Notes: generated by a model from the letters alone, not told the origin. A stretch of DNA of 64,000 bases from Alkalibacterium iburiense (GCF_039521845.1 NZ_BAAACW010000094.1:1-64000), one strand, 5' to 3'; positions 24,594 through 33,335 are shown, numbered from the stretch's first letter. Numbers and translations are program-made.

Positions 24594-24742
24594 AGTTGCT
24601 GCTCCTTCCCTTACTTTCATTTTAAACGTCCTACTTTTACTAGTTTATCATAAAATCCACCTAACGTCTCATTCTATATTTCCCTTTTACCTGTTCATGG
24701 TATACTGAAACTACACTAGACTATAACGAAGGACGGAACACA

Positions 24743-25597
24743 ATGACTGATTTTTTACACGAGGCGACTTCTCCCTTTTTACTCTTTGACGAGCTGCCCT
24801 CTTCCTATACAGAGCATCCTTTTTCTCCTTTTGCACTAACCGACGCGTTCATTCAGGAAGCGGGAGAAAAAAAGCAACCGATTATGCATTTCTGGACAAC
24901 ATCCAAGCAGATTATATTAGGCATGCTTGATACGAAATTACCTTATTTAAATGATGCCTTACGTGTCTTTTCTTCATACGACTACGCTTATATGGTTCGA
25001 AATTCAGGCGGACTAGCGGTCGTCAGTGATGAGGGTGTTCTTAATTTTTCTATCTTTTTTCCAGAAGGTGAGGCCCGTTTGTCGATTAATGAAGGATACG
25101 AGCGCATGCATCACATTTTACAAGAAGCCTTTGCTTCGTATGGAAAAACGATTCACGCCTATGAAATCAGCGATTCCTACTGTCCAGGTGACTTTGACTT
25201 AAGTATCGACGGAAAGAAAATTGCCGGAATCGCTCAGCGCCGACTAAGAGGCGGCATTGCCATTATGATTTACTTGAGCGTTCACGGGGACCAGAAAAAA
25301 CGGGCTGATATGATTCGGGCGTTTTATGACGTAGGATTGAAGCAAAAAGAAACCAAGTGGGACTTTCCTCCGGTTCGTCCAGAAGTGATGACGACTCTGG
25401 AAGAAGCGCTTGGCGTACCGCTCACTATTGAACAGACCAAAGAAAACATCCAGCACGTCTTTACAAAGGCTGGGATAGAACTCATTCAAGGAGACTTGAC
25501 TCCGACTATTCAGAAAGCCTATGAAGAAGGCTTTGAAAAAATGGTGAAACGGAACAACAAAATGCTGCCCTCATCTCCCCATAGTGCCAATGGGTAA
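24743..25597 (+). CDS. lipL: Octanoyl-[GcvH]:protein N-octanoyltransferase LipL
   Basis: A 284-residue cytosolic amidotransferase of the LplA/LipB fold. It moves octanoyl (or lipoyl) groups from GcvH to the E2 subunits of dehydrogenases. The features separating LipL from LplA are visible: a catalytic Cys (Cys147 in SYCPGDFDL) and the lysine in DGKKIAGIAQRR, after RNSGGLAVV and GVLNFSIFF. No other lipoate gene is adjacent. The ligase activity of LplA is an alternative, but the SYCPG motif argues for LipL. Confidence 0.85.
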   Translation: MTDFLHEATSPFLLFDELPSSYTEHPFSPFALTDAFIQEAGEKKQPIMHFWTTSKQIILGMLDTKLPYLNDALRVFSSYDYAYMVRNSGGLAVVSDEGVLNFSIFFPEGEARLSINEGYERMHHILQEAFASYGKTIHAYEISDSYCPGDFDLSIDGKKIAGIAQRRLRGGIAIMIYLSVHGDQKKRADMIRAFYDVGLKQKETKWDFPPVRPEVMTTLEEALGVPLTIEQTKENIQHVFTKAGIELIQGDLTPTIQKAYEEGFEKMVKRNNKMLPSSPHSANG

Positions 25598-25661
25598 GGA
25601 AAGGAGACCTTTTTACTTTAGACTGCACCTTCTCTAAGAAGATAAAGTAGAAAGACAAGAC

Positions 25662-27026
25662 ATGGAAATGAAAACATTTGAAGAACTGGATCGTCTGCCA
25701 ATGGAAAAAGTGTTTAAAGATCCGGTGCATGACTACGTTCATGTGCGACATAAACTGATTCTGGACTTAATTGATACAAAAGAATTCCAGCGTTTAAGGC
25801 GCATCAAGCAATTAGGGACTTCTCAATATACGTTTCACGGGGCAGAACACTCTCGCTTCTCCCATTCTCTAGGGGTGTATGAGCTGACCCGTCGGATTGT
25901 CGATATGTTCGAGCGCAATTATCCCAATGAATGGGATTCTGAAATGAAGCTGGTTACTCTTTGTGCGGCTTTGCTTCATGATGTGGGACATGGTCCTTTT
26001 TCGCATACTTTTGAAAAGATATTTGATACAGATCATGAAAAAATTACAACAGATATCATATTATCTGAAGAAACAGAAATTAATGCCGTTTTAAAAAGAG
26101 TGTCACTGGATTTTCCAAACCAAGTAGCCAGCGTGATTACGAAGGAGCATGCCAATCCGCAGGTGGTTCAATTGATTTCCAGCCAAATCGATGCGGACAG
26201 AATGGATTACTTGCAACGCGATGCTTTCTTTACCGGAGCTACTTATGGCGCTTTTGACTTGTCTCGTATTTTGCGCGTGATTCGTCCTTATAAAGACGGC
26301 ATTGCCTTTCAATACCAAGGCTTGCATGCGGTAGAAGATTATATCGTCAGCCGTTTTCAAATGTATATGCAAGTATACTTCCATCCGGCTTCACGGGGTA
26401 TGGAAGTTACATTGGACCGTTTATTGTATCGAGCCAAGCAATTATGCCAAGAGGATAGACTCTACCCTCGTTTTCCATTACTGGACCCTTTCTTCAATGA
26501 CAATCCCACTTTAGAGGATTACTTGAAAGTGGATGACGGGGTCTTACAAGCCGCTATTATCACTTGGACTGAAAGCAAGGATGCTTATTTAAGTGAGTTG
26601 TCCCGTATGTTTATAGACCGAAAACCGCTCAAATCGGTAACCTTTGAAAAAGGAAAAGATGAACCCATTGTCGATAAACTGAGAGGGCTTGTGGACCAGT
26701 TAAACTATGACAAAGAGCTTTACACTTTAATCAACAGCAGTTCTGATTTGCCTTATGATTACAAATTGAAAAGCAAGGTCCCGATTCAACTCATTCAAGC
26801 GGATGGCACCTTTGTCGAGCTCAGCCAAGCGAGTCCGATTGTCAAAACCTTAAGTGGCAATCTGCAAGGCGATCACCGCTTGTATGTGCCAAAAGAATTA
26901 TTAGATGATAATCCAAAAAACATTAATATGTTTCAAGAAACCTATGATGAATTTAAACGTTACATTCGAAATCAGGCTGTCATCTGGCCTGAAGATGATG
27001 TGAAGGAGACACAAAATGACCATTAA
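25662..27026 (+). CDS. HD-domain phosphohydrolase (YwfO-like)
   Basis: A 454-residue HD-superfamily hydrolase. The N-terminal signature KVFKDPVHDYVHV and FQRLRRIKQLGTSQYTFHGA is shared with dNTP triphosphohydrolase-like proteins. RFSHSLGVYELTRR and the HD motif LCAALLHDVGHGPFSHTFE carry the metal ligands, and QIDADRMDYLQRDAFFTGA follows. This group includes B. subtilis YwfO and Enterococcus EF1143, a dNTPase. The activity here is inferred. It overlaps the next gene by 11 nt, so it is in an operon with the HAD phosphatase. Confidence 0.88.
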   Translation: MEMKTFEELDRLPMEKVFKDPVHDYVHVRHKLILDLIDTKEFQRLRRIKQLGTSQYTFHGAEHSRFSHSLGVYELTRRIVDMFERNYPNEWDSEMKLVTLCAALLHDVGHGPFSHTFEKIFDTDHEKITTDIILSEETEINAVLKRVSLDFPNQVASVITKEHANPQVVQLISSQIDADRMDYLQRDAFFTGATYGAFDLSRILRVIRPYKDGIAFQYQGLHAVEDYIVSRFQMYMQVYFHPASRGMEVTLDRLLYRAKQLCQEDRLYPRFPLLDPFFNDNPTLEDYLKVDDGVLQAAIITWTESKDAYLSELSRMFIDRKPLKSVTFEKGKDEPIVDKLRGLVDQLNYDKELYTLINSSSDLPYDYKLKSKVPIQLIQADGTFVELSQASPIVKTLSGNLQGDHRLYVPKELLDDNPKNINMFQETYDEFKRYIRNQAVIWPEDDVKETQNDH

Positions 27027-27831
27027 ATTAATCGCTATCGATATGGATGGCACCCTTTTAAACAACGAAAAACGAGTAACACGGGAAAATAAAGAGGCGC
27101 TTTGGGCTGCACATGAAGCGGGTATTCAAATTGTTTTATGTACCGGCCGACCGACTCCGGGCGTTATCGATTATTTAGAAGAGTTGGGCTTAGACAAAGC
27201 CGATGACTATATCATTACTTACAACGGCGCGCTTGTTCAGAATATTCATACGCGTTCTGTGCTGGTTGATTATACGATGACTTATGAGGATTATATGGAG
27301 ATTGAACAGGCTGTTTCAAAGGCCGGCGCGCACTTCCATGCGATTCATGATAATAAGCTGTTCACGCCAAATAAAGACATTAGTCCCTACAGTGTGCGTG
27401 AATCCTTTTTGAGCAATGTGCCGATTTCTTATAGAACACCGGAAGAAATGGACGCGTCCGCTCACTTTAATAAAATGATGATGATTGACGACCCGGCTGT
27501 TTTGGATGCCGCTATCCCCCGTTTGCCTGAAGAGTTATGGGAGAAGTATACCATTTTACGCAGCGAGCCTTTCTTTTTAGAGTTTTTAAATAAACAAGCT
27601 AGCAAGGGAAATGCAGTTAAAGCTTTAGCTGAACAATTAGGAGTTGCAAGAGAAGAAGTCATGACGATTGGGGACGGAGCCAATGATACGGATATGATTG
27701 CTTATGCCGGTTTGGGCGTGGCGATGGAAAATGCGGTAGACGAAGTGAAGGATGCCGCTGATGTCATCACGCGTTCCAATGCAGATGACGGCGTGGCTCA
27801 TGCTATTTATACTTATGCGCTCAAGGGATAG
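27016..27831 (+). CDS. Cof-type HAD-IIB sugar-phosphate phosphatase (YidA-like)
   Basis: A 271-residue cytosolic phosphatase with HAD motif I IAIDMDGTLLNNEK, motif II VLCTGRPTPG, the C2B cap, a lysine region (QASKGNAVKALAEQ) and motif IV MTIGDGANDTDMIAYAGLGVAMENA. Cof/YidA enzymes dephosphorylate various sugar phosphates and other metabolites; the exact substrate cannot be read. The start overlaps the end of the HD hydrolase gene, implying translational coupling. Confidence 0.9.
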   Translation: MTIKLIAIDMDGTLLNNEKRVTRENKEALWAAHEAGIQIVLCTGRPTPGVIDYLEELGLDKADDYIITYNGALVQNIHTRSVLVDYTMTYEDYMEIEQAVSKAGAHFHAIHDNKLFTPNKDISPYSVRESFLSNVPISYRTPEEMDASAHFNKMMMIDDPAVLDAAIPRLPEELWEKYTILRSEPFFLEFLNKQASKGNAVKALAEQLGVAREEVMTIGDGANDTDMIAYAGLGVAMENAVDEVKDAADVITRSNADDGVAHAIYTYALKG

Positions 27832-27900
27832 CCGTATCAGTTGAAATACTGATAGCGAGTGGTAAACTAAGGGTAGATTAGAGAAAGGAATGAGTATAAT

Positions 27901-28338
27901 ATGGCAGACAAAATTTTATACACTACTTCCGCAGTCAATACTGGAGCTCGTGCAGGAGAAAGTCACACACCCGACCGTTCGTATGAAGTCAACATTGATG
28001 TACCGAAAGAAATGGGCGGAAAAGGAGAAGGGACTGACCCTGAGCAACTTTTTGCTTTAGGATACAGTGCGTGCTTCCACTCAGCCTTAGATCATTTCAA
28101 AAAAGAAGACAAGGTTAAAAACAAATCTCAAGTGACCTTAACTGTTCACTTGGTAGAAGATCCGACAGATGGCGGCTTCAAATTAAAAACAGAAATTGAA
28201 GTGGGAATAGAGAATATGAGTGAAGATGAAGTGCTTTCTTTAGCAGAAAGAGCTCATGAATTCTGCCCGTATTCAAAAGCGACAAAAGGAAACATTGAGT
28301 CTACTGTGACCGTTGTCCCTTACGAAGAAGGAAAATAA
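27901..28338 (+). CDS. ohr: Organic hydroperoxide resistance protein Ohr
   Basis: A 145-residue OsmC/Ohr family thiol peroxidase reducing organic hydroperoxides. The two redox cysteines are at Cys58 (GYSACFHSAL) and Cys122 (HEFCPYSKATKGN), and Arg/Glu partners are in the DRSYEV/PEQLFALGY regions. CPYS-ATKGN identifies the Ohr rather than the OsmC branch. RBS GAAAGGAATG precedes the ATG. No ohrR regulator is adjacent. It ends in a clear terminator. Confidence 0.95.
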   Translation: MADKILYTTSAVNTGARAGESHTPDRSYEVNIDVPKEMGGKGEGTDPEQLFALGYSACFHSALDHFKKEDKVKNKSQVTLTVHLVEDPTDGGFKLKTEIEVGIENMSEDEVLSLAERAHEFCPYSKATKGNIESTVTVVPYEEGK

Positions 28339-28357
28339 ATAATAAGGTTTAAATCCC

Positions 28358-28397
28358 TTATGGCTACTGCTTATTTCAGCGGTAGCCATTTTTTATT
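28358..28397 (+). terminator. Terminator of ohr
   Basis: ATGGCTACTGC / AGCGGTAGCCAT followed by TTTTTTATTG. Confidence 0.9.
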
Positions 28398-28419
28398 GTC
28401 TTTTTCCAGATTGTTCGCC

Positions 28420-28448
28420 TTGACTAATCGAACAAACGTTCCTATAAT
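28420..28448 (+). promoter_or_regulatory. Promoter of the Y-family polymerase operon with embedded LexA box
   Basis: TTGACT (28420-28425), 17-nt spacer, TATAAT (28443-28448): a near-consensus sigma-A promoter. The spacer contains CGAACAAACGTTCC (28429-28442), which fits the Gram-positive LexA/DinR consensus CGAACRNRYGTTYC at every position. LexA bound here would block RNA polymerase, so the operon should be SOS-induced. Confidence 0.93.
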
Positions 28449-28483
28449 TAAAACAAACACCTATTCCCTTAAGGAGCATTCGC

Positions 28484-29782
28484 ATGTTACAAGTAATGGA
28501 TTACTCAAATGAACCGTACCGAGATATTTTATGTATTGATGTGAAGTCCTTTTTTGCTTCTGTCGAGGCTGTCGAGCGCCGTCAGCATCCACTGAAAGCA
28601 CGCATCGCGGTTGTCAGTAAACCGGATAATAACGGCGGATTGGTTTTGGCCTCCTCACCTTTAGTCAAACAGTTATACGGTATTAAAACAGGCACCCGCG
28701 TGTACGAAATCCCTCGTGACGCTGCCATTGAAATCGTCGAACCGCGCATGGCTTTATACTTGGAAAAGAACTTGGAAATTATTTCTATCTTCAAGCAATT
28801 CGTAGCTGAAGAGGATTTGCATGTGTACAGTATTGATGAATCTTTTTTAGACGTCACCCATTCTCATAGCCTCTTTGGCTCCACTCAAGCGATTGCCAGC
28901 CAGATTCAAGCACTCATCTGGGATCAGCTGCAACTCGTCGTGACAATCGGCATAGGAGACAACCCGTTATTAGCCAAACTGGCCCTGGATCACGACGCCA
29001 AGCATAAACAGGAAAGTAACTTCATTGCGGACTGGCATTACAAGGATGTGCAGGAAACGGTTTGGAAGATTTCTCCCATGAAGGACTTCTGGGGCATTGG
29101 TCCAAAGACAGAAAAACATTTGCAGCGGATGGGTATCCGTTCTATTTTCGAACTGTCCCAGCACGATGTGAGACTGCTCAAGAAAAAATTCGGTGTGATC
29201 GGTGAACAGCTATTTTTCCATTCGCACGGCATTGACCGCACCTTATTATCTGAAAGTTTCACACCTAAGGAGACATCCTTTAGTAAAAATCAAATCTTAA
29301 ATAGAGACTACACGGATAAGCACGAAGTGGAAATCGTCATACGTGAAATGGCTGAAGAAAATGCCATGCGGTTAAGAAAGCATCATTATACAACCTCTCT
29401 CGTGAAGTTGAGTATCGGCTACTCAAGAGAGGTGATTGACGGCGGCTTCAGTCATCAGCTTAGGATTGAAAAGACCGACTCTTCCAAAAAGATTATCGAA
29501 GGCTTGCTGATTTTATTTAATCGTCACTATAAGCCAGTCCCTGTCCGAGTGGTGAATGTCACCTTTGGGAAAATAGAACCTAAGTCTGCCCTCCAGCTGT
29601 CTTTATTTGAATCTGCTGAATCGCTTATTTTACAAGAAGACTTGGATCAGACGATTGACTTAATCCGGAGAAAATACGGCTACACGTCTCTTCTCCATGC
29701 GAGCAGTTTAGCAAACGGAGGGATGGCTAGGCAACGCGCCAAATTACTCGGTGGCCACCGCTCAGGAAAAGACGAGCGCTAA
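28484..29782 (+). CDS. uvrX: Y-family DNA polymerase (UvrX/UmuC-like)
   Basis: A 432-residue translesion polymerase. Palm motif I is ILCIDVKSFFASVEAVERR; the catalytic acidic pair is YSIDESFLDV. The fingers hold LVLASSPLVKQLYGIKTGTRVYEI, helix-hairpin-helix WGIGPKTEKHLQRMGI follows, and a little-finger domain ends the core. QLSLFE near residue 382 is a beta-clamp-binding motif. The UvrX/YqjW subgroup is found with YolD partners, and one follows here. The LexA box upstream supports a damage-induced role. ATG follows AAGGAG. Confidence 0.9.
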   Translation: MLQVMDYSNEPYRDILCIDVKSFFASVEAVERRQHPLKARIAVVSKPDNNGGLVLASSPLVKQLYGIKTGTRVYEIPRDAAIEIVEPRMALYLEKNLEIISIFKQFVAEEDLHVYSIDESFLDVTHSHSLFGSTQAIASQIQALIWDQLQLVVTIGIGDNPLLAKLALDHDAKHKQESNFIADWHYKDVQETVWKISPMKDFWGIGPKTEKHLQRMGIRSIFELSQHDVRLLKKKFGVIGEQLFFHSHGIDRTLLSESFTPKETSFSKNQILNRDYTDKHEVEIVIREMAEENAMRLRKHHYTTSLVKLSIGYSREVIDGGFSHQLRIEKTDSSKKIIEGLLILFNRHYKPVPVRVVNVTFGKIEPKSALQLSLFESAESLILQEDLDQTIDLIRRKYGYTSLLHASSLANGGMARQRAKLLGGHRSGKDER

Positions 29783-29833
29783 GCACCTTAAGCATTTATT
29801 TTTATCATACATATTATAAGGAGGGTAACTCAA

Positions 29834-30259
29834 ATGACTCGAGAAATAGTCGTCCTATCTCCCGATGCTCTGGGGTATAAAGATAGAGGGAAGATGAAGT
29901 GGATGGGTATGATGCTTTCTGATCACGCGGAAGCCCTTAAAAGACAAAAGAAAGAAACGATCTCCAAAGAGATTTTACCCAAGGAAAAACAGCCCATCGA
30001 ACAAATCAGCACCCTCTTATTTCAAAGCTATGCCCACAAAAAGCCCTTAGCTATTCAGTTGGATACGATTCAAGATGGGAAGTATTTACCTGATATACAG
30101 GGATTTATCATCGGCTTCAACGACAAAACACTTTATATTAAACAGCGAGACCATTCGATTCAGTCTGTCAGCCTCGATGCCATCCGCCACGTCGAATGGA
30201 TTAACTCTGCCGTCTGGTATGAGAAATACGATGCTCAGAGAAAGAAACGGGATAAATAA
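29834..30259 (+). CDS. YolD-like protein, partner of the Y-family polymerase
   Basis: A 141-residue YolD-domain protein. DRGKMKWMGMMLSDHAEALKR is the conserved N-terminal block; GFIIGFNDKTLYIK and IRHVEWINSA are later strands. YolD proteins are proposed functional analogues of UmuD in Gram-positive polymerase V-like systems, based on co-occurrence. It is about 50 nt after uvrX in the same SOS operon, with its own AAGGAGG RBS, and ends at a bidirectional terminator. Confidence 0.85.
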   Translation: MTREIVVLSPDALGYKDRGKMKWMGMMLSDHAEALKRQKKETISKEILPKEKQPIEQISTLLFQSYAHKKPLAIQLDTIQDGKYLPDIQGFIIGFNDKTLYIKQRDHSIQSVSLDAIRHVEWINSAVWYEKYDAQRKKRDK

Positions 30260-30265
30260 TTAATG

Positions 30266-30302
30266 TAAGCAGTGCTTTCTTTTACAGGACAGCACTGCTT
30301 TA
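30266..30302. terminator. Bidirectional terminator between the yolD-like gene and NERD copy 2
   Basis: AAGCAGTGCT ... AGCACTGCTTTATT stem. It overlaps the NERD stop region and serves both convergent genes. Confidence 0.8.
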
Positions 30303-31220
30303 TTCATACGTATGTATGTCGTAGTATCTCCAACGGTAACTTCCTTGCTTCTTTAGATATCTATCTAAGACAGTTCGCACTTTTTTTCTAGAAGGTAATA
30401 CACACCACTCCTGAATAGCTGTTGTTGTTATTTTTTGATTAGGAAATAACTGATGATACTCTACTATATGTCTCAGTATACTCTTTGAACTCTCTTCCTT
30501 AAGCCCACACCCCTGACAATAATAGACTCTCTTGGTTAATTCCTCTATAGTCCCTTGGCAGTTCCCACAAACCATTCCTCTTTTTAACTTGTCATATGAA
30601 TACACAGGCAAATCAACCGTATACCTATCAAGTGTGTGCATGGCTTTTAATCTCTCAGATAAAAGGCTATGCTGTTCAGTTAAACTTTTACATTGACTAT
30701 TCAATTGCTTTATATGTGCCGTTATCTGATTTGGAAATACATACGGTTGATTGTGAGGTGTTTGATAAAGAGTGAATTGTGGGTTAATGTAAACGACAAA
30801 ATATTCTAAAGATAGATGGATACCGCTTTGCTTTAATAACTGACGAAACAAGACTTGCGTCCGACTTAATTGAATAATGGGATTGAGTATCTCATTTCCG
30901 GTAGAGCAATTGATAAATCGCTCATCCTCGTGTATGTAACTCCCTACGTAATTTTTAATTTCATATAAATAAATTCTATCGGCTGTAATAACCAAGGTAT
31001 CTATTTGAATGGTTGTCCGATTCACTTTAAGCTGTAAATCTTTCATGATAATATGTTCGCAAGTTAGCTTTTCAAGCATCCTATCGTATTGACACTCCCC
31101 TTCCCATCCCTTATGTAAAGCGTAATAGTAACTGAGATAGTTACCGGTTAAATCCATTCTACTTTTTAACGATTCCATTATTTGTAAAATGACGGGTTTT
31201 TCTCTTTGTGTATTAGTCAT
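30300..31220 (-). CDS. NERD-domain (nuclease-related) protein with C-terminal zinc ribbon, copy 2
   Basis: A 306-residue paralogue of the protein at 13.8-14.8 kb. The NERD core has GWEGE (Glu40), Asp74 in IQIDTLVI and Glu87/Lys89 in YLYEIKNYVG. The C-terminal zinc ribbon uses C218, C221, C235 and C238. The identity to copy 1 is concentrated in the NERD core and the Cys spacing. It has a basic C-terminal helix. Hairpin array C lies upstream of its promoter. Nuclease activity is inferred from the PD-(D/E)XK layout; no partner gene is adjacent. Confidence 0.85.
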   Translation of the reverse strand: MTNTQREKPVILQIMESLKSRMDLTGNYLSYYYALHKGWEGECQYDRMLEKLTCEHIIMKDLQLKVNRTTIQIDTLVITADRIYLYEIKNYVGSYIHEDERFINCSTGNEILNPIIQLSRTQVLFRQLLKQSGIHLSLEYFVVYINPQFTLYQTPHNQPYVFPNQITAHIKQLNSQCKSLTEQHSLLSERLKAMHTLDRYTVDLPVYSYDKLKRGMVCGNCQGTIEELTKRVYYCQGCGLKEESSKSILRHIVEYHQLFPNQKITTTAIQEWCVLPSRKKVRTVLDRYLKKQGSYRWRYYDIHTYE

Positions 31221-31303
31221 TTAACATCCTCCAATCAATATCTCTCACTATATATACTGTCTAATCATTTTCAAAACCACGAAAAAAAGTAAATTTATCT
31301 TCG

Positions 31304-31475
31304 TATGTGACCTTCGCAGGTTCTTTAAACTATGTAAGGGCACATAGACAGCTCTTATGTGCCCTATCGATTGGCTTATTTAGTCGATAAGTCACATAGG
31401 ACGGTTCTATGTGACTTATCTCGGATTTATCAGAAAAGTTAGGGCAGATAGACTCTGTTTCGAGGCGAATATAAC
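31304..31475. repeat. Array C: 52-bp tandem hairpin units with covarying stems
   Basis: TATGTGAC, TATGTGCC and TATGTGAC recur at 31304, 31356 and 31408; CACATAG or CAGATAG recur at 31341, 31393 and 31445, an exact 52-bp period. Unit hairpins are AGGGCACATA / TATGTGCCCT (31336-31365) and AAGTCACATAG / CTATGTGACTT (31389-31418). Changes in one arm are matched by changes in the other. The remaining gap to folT holds nothing else except its terminator. Confidence 0.85.
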
Positions 31476-31487
31476 TCCTATGTACAG

Positions 31488-31524
31488 AAAAACACCGTAC
31501 AGACTTGAGTCTGTACGGTGTTTT
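31488..31524 (-). terminator. Terminator of the folate transporter gene
   Basis: AAAACACCGTACAGACT / AGTCTGTACGGTGTTTT, an almost perfect 17-bp stem with flanking T and A runs. Confidence 0.92.
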
Positions 31525-31533
31525 CCAACTTTA

Positions 31534-32481
31534 TTATGATTTCGCTGTGGAATATTTCATGTAAACGCGTTTCAGCTGCTTGTTTTTTGAAATGAACCAC
31601 ACACTCATGACACGCACGACTATCGTGACGGCGTTTTGTATCAAGCGTGGAGGTAAAATGACAGCTAATGGATTTTGGGTCAAGATGTATATCCAAATAG
31701 TATTGAGTCCGATATGAATAAACACAGCAATGATGACCTCTGCCAAAATGATTCGTTTTAACGTCAGTGTCTTTTTATGAATAATTAAGCCGTAAATAAA
31801 GCCCGTTAGAAAAGCCGAAACCGTGAACCCCGGGAAGAACGCTCCAGATCCTCCTGCTATTAAAAAGCTTAAGAGATCACTAAAGGCTGCAGCTATCCCA
31901 CCGACCCATGGGCCGAACAACATCGCAATTAAAGCAGTCGGCAAGAAGGCAAAGGTGACGCGCACAACCGGTGTGCTGATGCCTATTCTTCCGAGCGCTA
32001 TATTCATCGCAATGAGCAAGCCAACCACAGCGATTTCTTTTGTATCTAATTCAAATCTCGTTGTTTGTATAAACCGGTAAAGCAATAAACAGCTATAAAA
32101 AAGGAAAGCGATACTGTACAGTACCCGGTTGCCTTCATATACCACACTAAACTGCAAGATCTCCCTTTGGATATAAAGCACGAAAGCTGTTCCCGTTATA
32201 AGGACGCCAAGAAGCAGGGTGAGTAAAACATTCTCATCTAGGATTCTTTTGATCAAGTGCAAGGTAGAAACAAAAAGGACGCCAGTAAATAAAAACAGAT
32301 AAAAGAAGTCCGTTAAAATCATTTGCCAGCTTTCTTGAGCTACAGCATCTGTCACGCCATCATTTAATCCATTTTGTGACCGCCAGTAAGGGATAATAAA
32401 GGATATAAGAGCAGGGACAAGAACCCCTATAACTAACGTTTCTATCCATGTTTTTCTGTTGTTCGTTGGTGATTGTGTCAT
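31534..32481 (-). CDS. folT: Folate ECF transporter S component (FolT-like) with N-terminal membrane extension
   Basis: A 315-residue membrane protein. The C-terminal half (from about residue 147) resembles FolT-type S components: EIAVVGLLIAMNIALGRIGI, FLPTALIAMLFGPWVGGIAA, FSDLLSFLIAGGSGAFFPG, and a helix with HIGLNTIWI. The N-terminal 145 residues add about four more membrane helices; ordinary FolT proteins have only about 170-190 residues. A THF riboswitch upstream and the folate one-carbon operon next door support folate uptake. The function of the extension is unknown. Confidence 0.82.
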   Translation of the reverse strand: MTQSPTNNRKTWIETLVIGVLVPALISFIIPYWRSQNGLNDGVTDAVAQESWQMILTDFFYLFLFTGVLFVSTLHLIKRILDENVLLTLLLGVLITGTAFVLYIQREILQFSVVYEGNRVLYSIAFLFYSCLLLYRFIQTTRFELDTKEIAVVGLLIAMNIALGRIGISTPVVRVTFAFLPTALIAMLFGPWVGGIAAAFSDLLSFLIAGGSGAFFPGFTVSAFLTGFIYGLIIHKKTLTLKRIILAEVIIAVFIHIGLNTIWIYILTQNPLAVILPPRLIQNAVTIVVRVMSVWFISKNKQLKRVYMKYSTAKS

Positions 32482-32597
32482 ATTCGAAGATCTCCTTTAA
32501 TTTCATTCTTCTCAGGCGTCTAAACACTGAAAAGTCATTATTCTGAGAAGACATTTCCCAGAAAATTAAAGAGTCCTCGCTAAAAAACCTCATAGTT

Positions 32598-32698
32598 TTC
32601 AAGCGGATGCAGAGAAAAATCGCAAAACAGGATCTGTTTTTCGTCTAGAGGCAACATCCCATCCATCTAGCACTTAACGCTTTCCTCTTACTCTTTTG
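32598..32698 (-). ncRNA. Tetrahydrofolate (THF) riboswitch upstream of folT
   Basis: The minus-strand leader contains, in order, GCGTTAAGTG (32680-32671), ATGGGATGTTGCC (ending near 32650), ACGAAA, and near the 3' end CTCTGCATCCGCTTG. These conserved blocks and their order match the THF riboswitch of Firmicutes folate genes. A downstream inverted repeat CTTCTCAG / CTGAGAAG (32503-32547) has no U-tract. Control is therefore more likely at translation or by an unusual terminator. Confidence 0.88.
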
Positions 32699-32746
32699 TT
32701 TCTCTATTATAAGACAGAGTTCCCCTCGTCTCAATAGCCCCTTCCC

Positions 32747-33325
32747 TTATTTCAGCAATTTCGTCTCAAACAGCTCTTCTTCTGTCACAATGTAATCAAC
32801 CGGCACATCGTGTGGTTCAATGGGGAAAGAGTCAACCAGCTGGTTCGTGTGAACGAGCGAGACCGTGGGTTGACTGAAATCAGCTAAAAAGCGATCAAAG
32901 AAGCCACCTCCGAACCCAATACGGTAACCGGACTTTGTAAACAACAAGCCGGGCACAATCAATAAATCCATACTCTCTTTGTCTACACGGCTGGTCTGTT
33001 CGACAATGGGTTCCATTAAGTTGAAATAGCCTTTTTCGACTTGATCAAAAGAAGTGATGTCATAGAATTGAAGCTCTCTGGAGTCATGAATAGATTTCGG
33101 CACGCAGACAGCCTTGCCTTCATCCCAGGCTTGTTCAATGATGGCTTCGGTATCCCATTCTTTTTCTGTTGAAAGAGTCACTCCAATACGTTCGGCTTGC
33201 TTCCATAATGGGGAATCAAATAAGTGAGTGTGCATCGCTTTCTGCACTCTTCTTCGTTCCATTCCTCCTATTTTCTCTAAGGAAAGGAGCATCCCTTTTC
33301 TCAATTCTTCTTTACCCATTTTCAT
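32747..33325 (-). CDS. 5-formyltetrahydrofolate cyclo-ligase
   Basis: A 192-residue ATP-dependent enzyme (MTHFS, YgfA/FthC family) converting 5-formyl-THF to 5,10-methenyl-THF. The signatures are MDLLIVPGLLFTKSGYRIGFGGGFFDRFLADF (ATP/folate-binding loop) and an N-terminal basic helix (RRRVQKAMHTHLF). It is the last gene of the fhs-fchA-folD operon, where it salvages the stable storage form of folate. Confidence 0.92.
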   Translation of the reverse strand: MKMGKEELRKGMLLSLEKIGGMERRRVQKAMHTHLFDSPLWKQAERIGVTLSTEKEWDTEAIIEQAWDEGKAVCVPKSIHDSRELQFYDITSFDQVEKGYFNLMEPIVEQTSRVDKESMDLLIVPGLLFTKSGYRIGFGGGFFDRFLADFSQPTVSLVHTNQLVDSFPIEPHDVPVDYIVTEEELFETKLLK

Positions 33326-33335
33326 CCCTCTTTCT

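Noticed and set aside
32552..32566. CodY-like AATTTTCTGGGAAAT in the folT leader
   Set aside because: Three mismatches to the CodY consensus, inside a riboswitch-linked leader; AT-rich DNA yields such matches easily.
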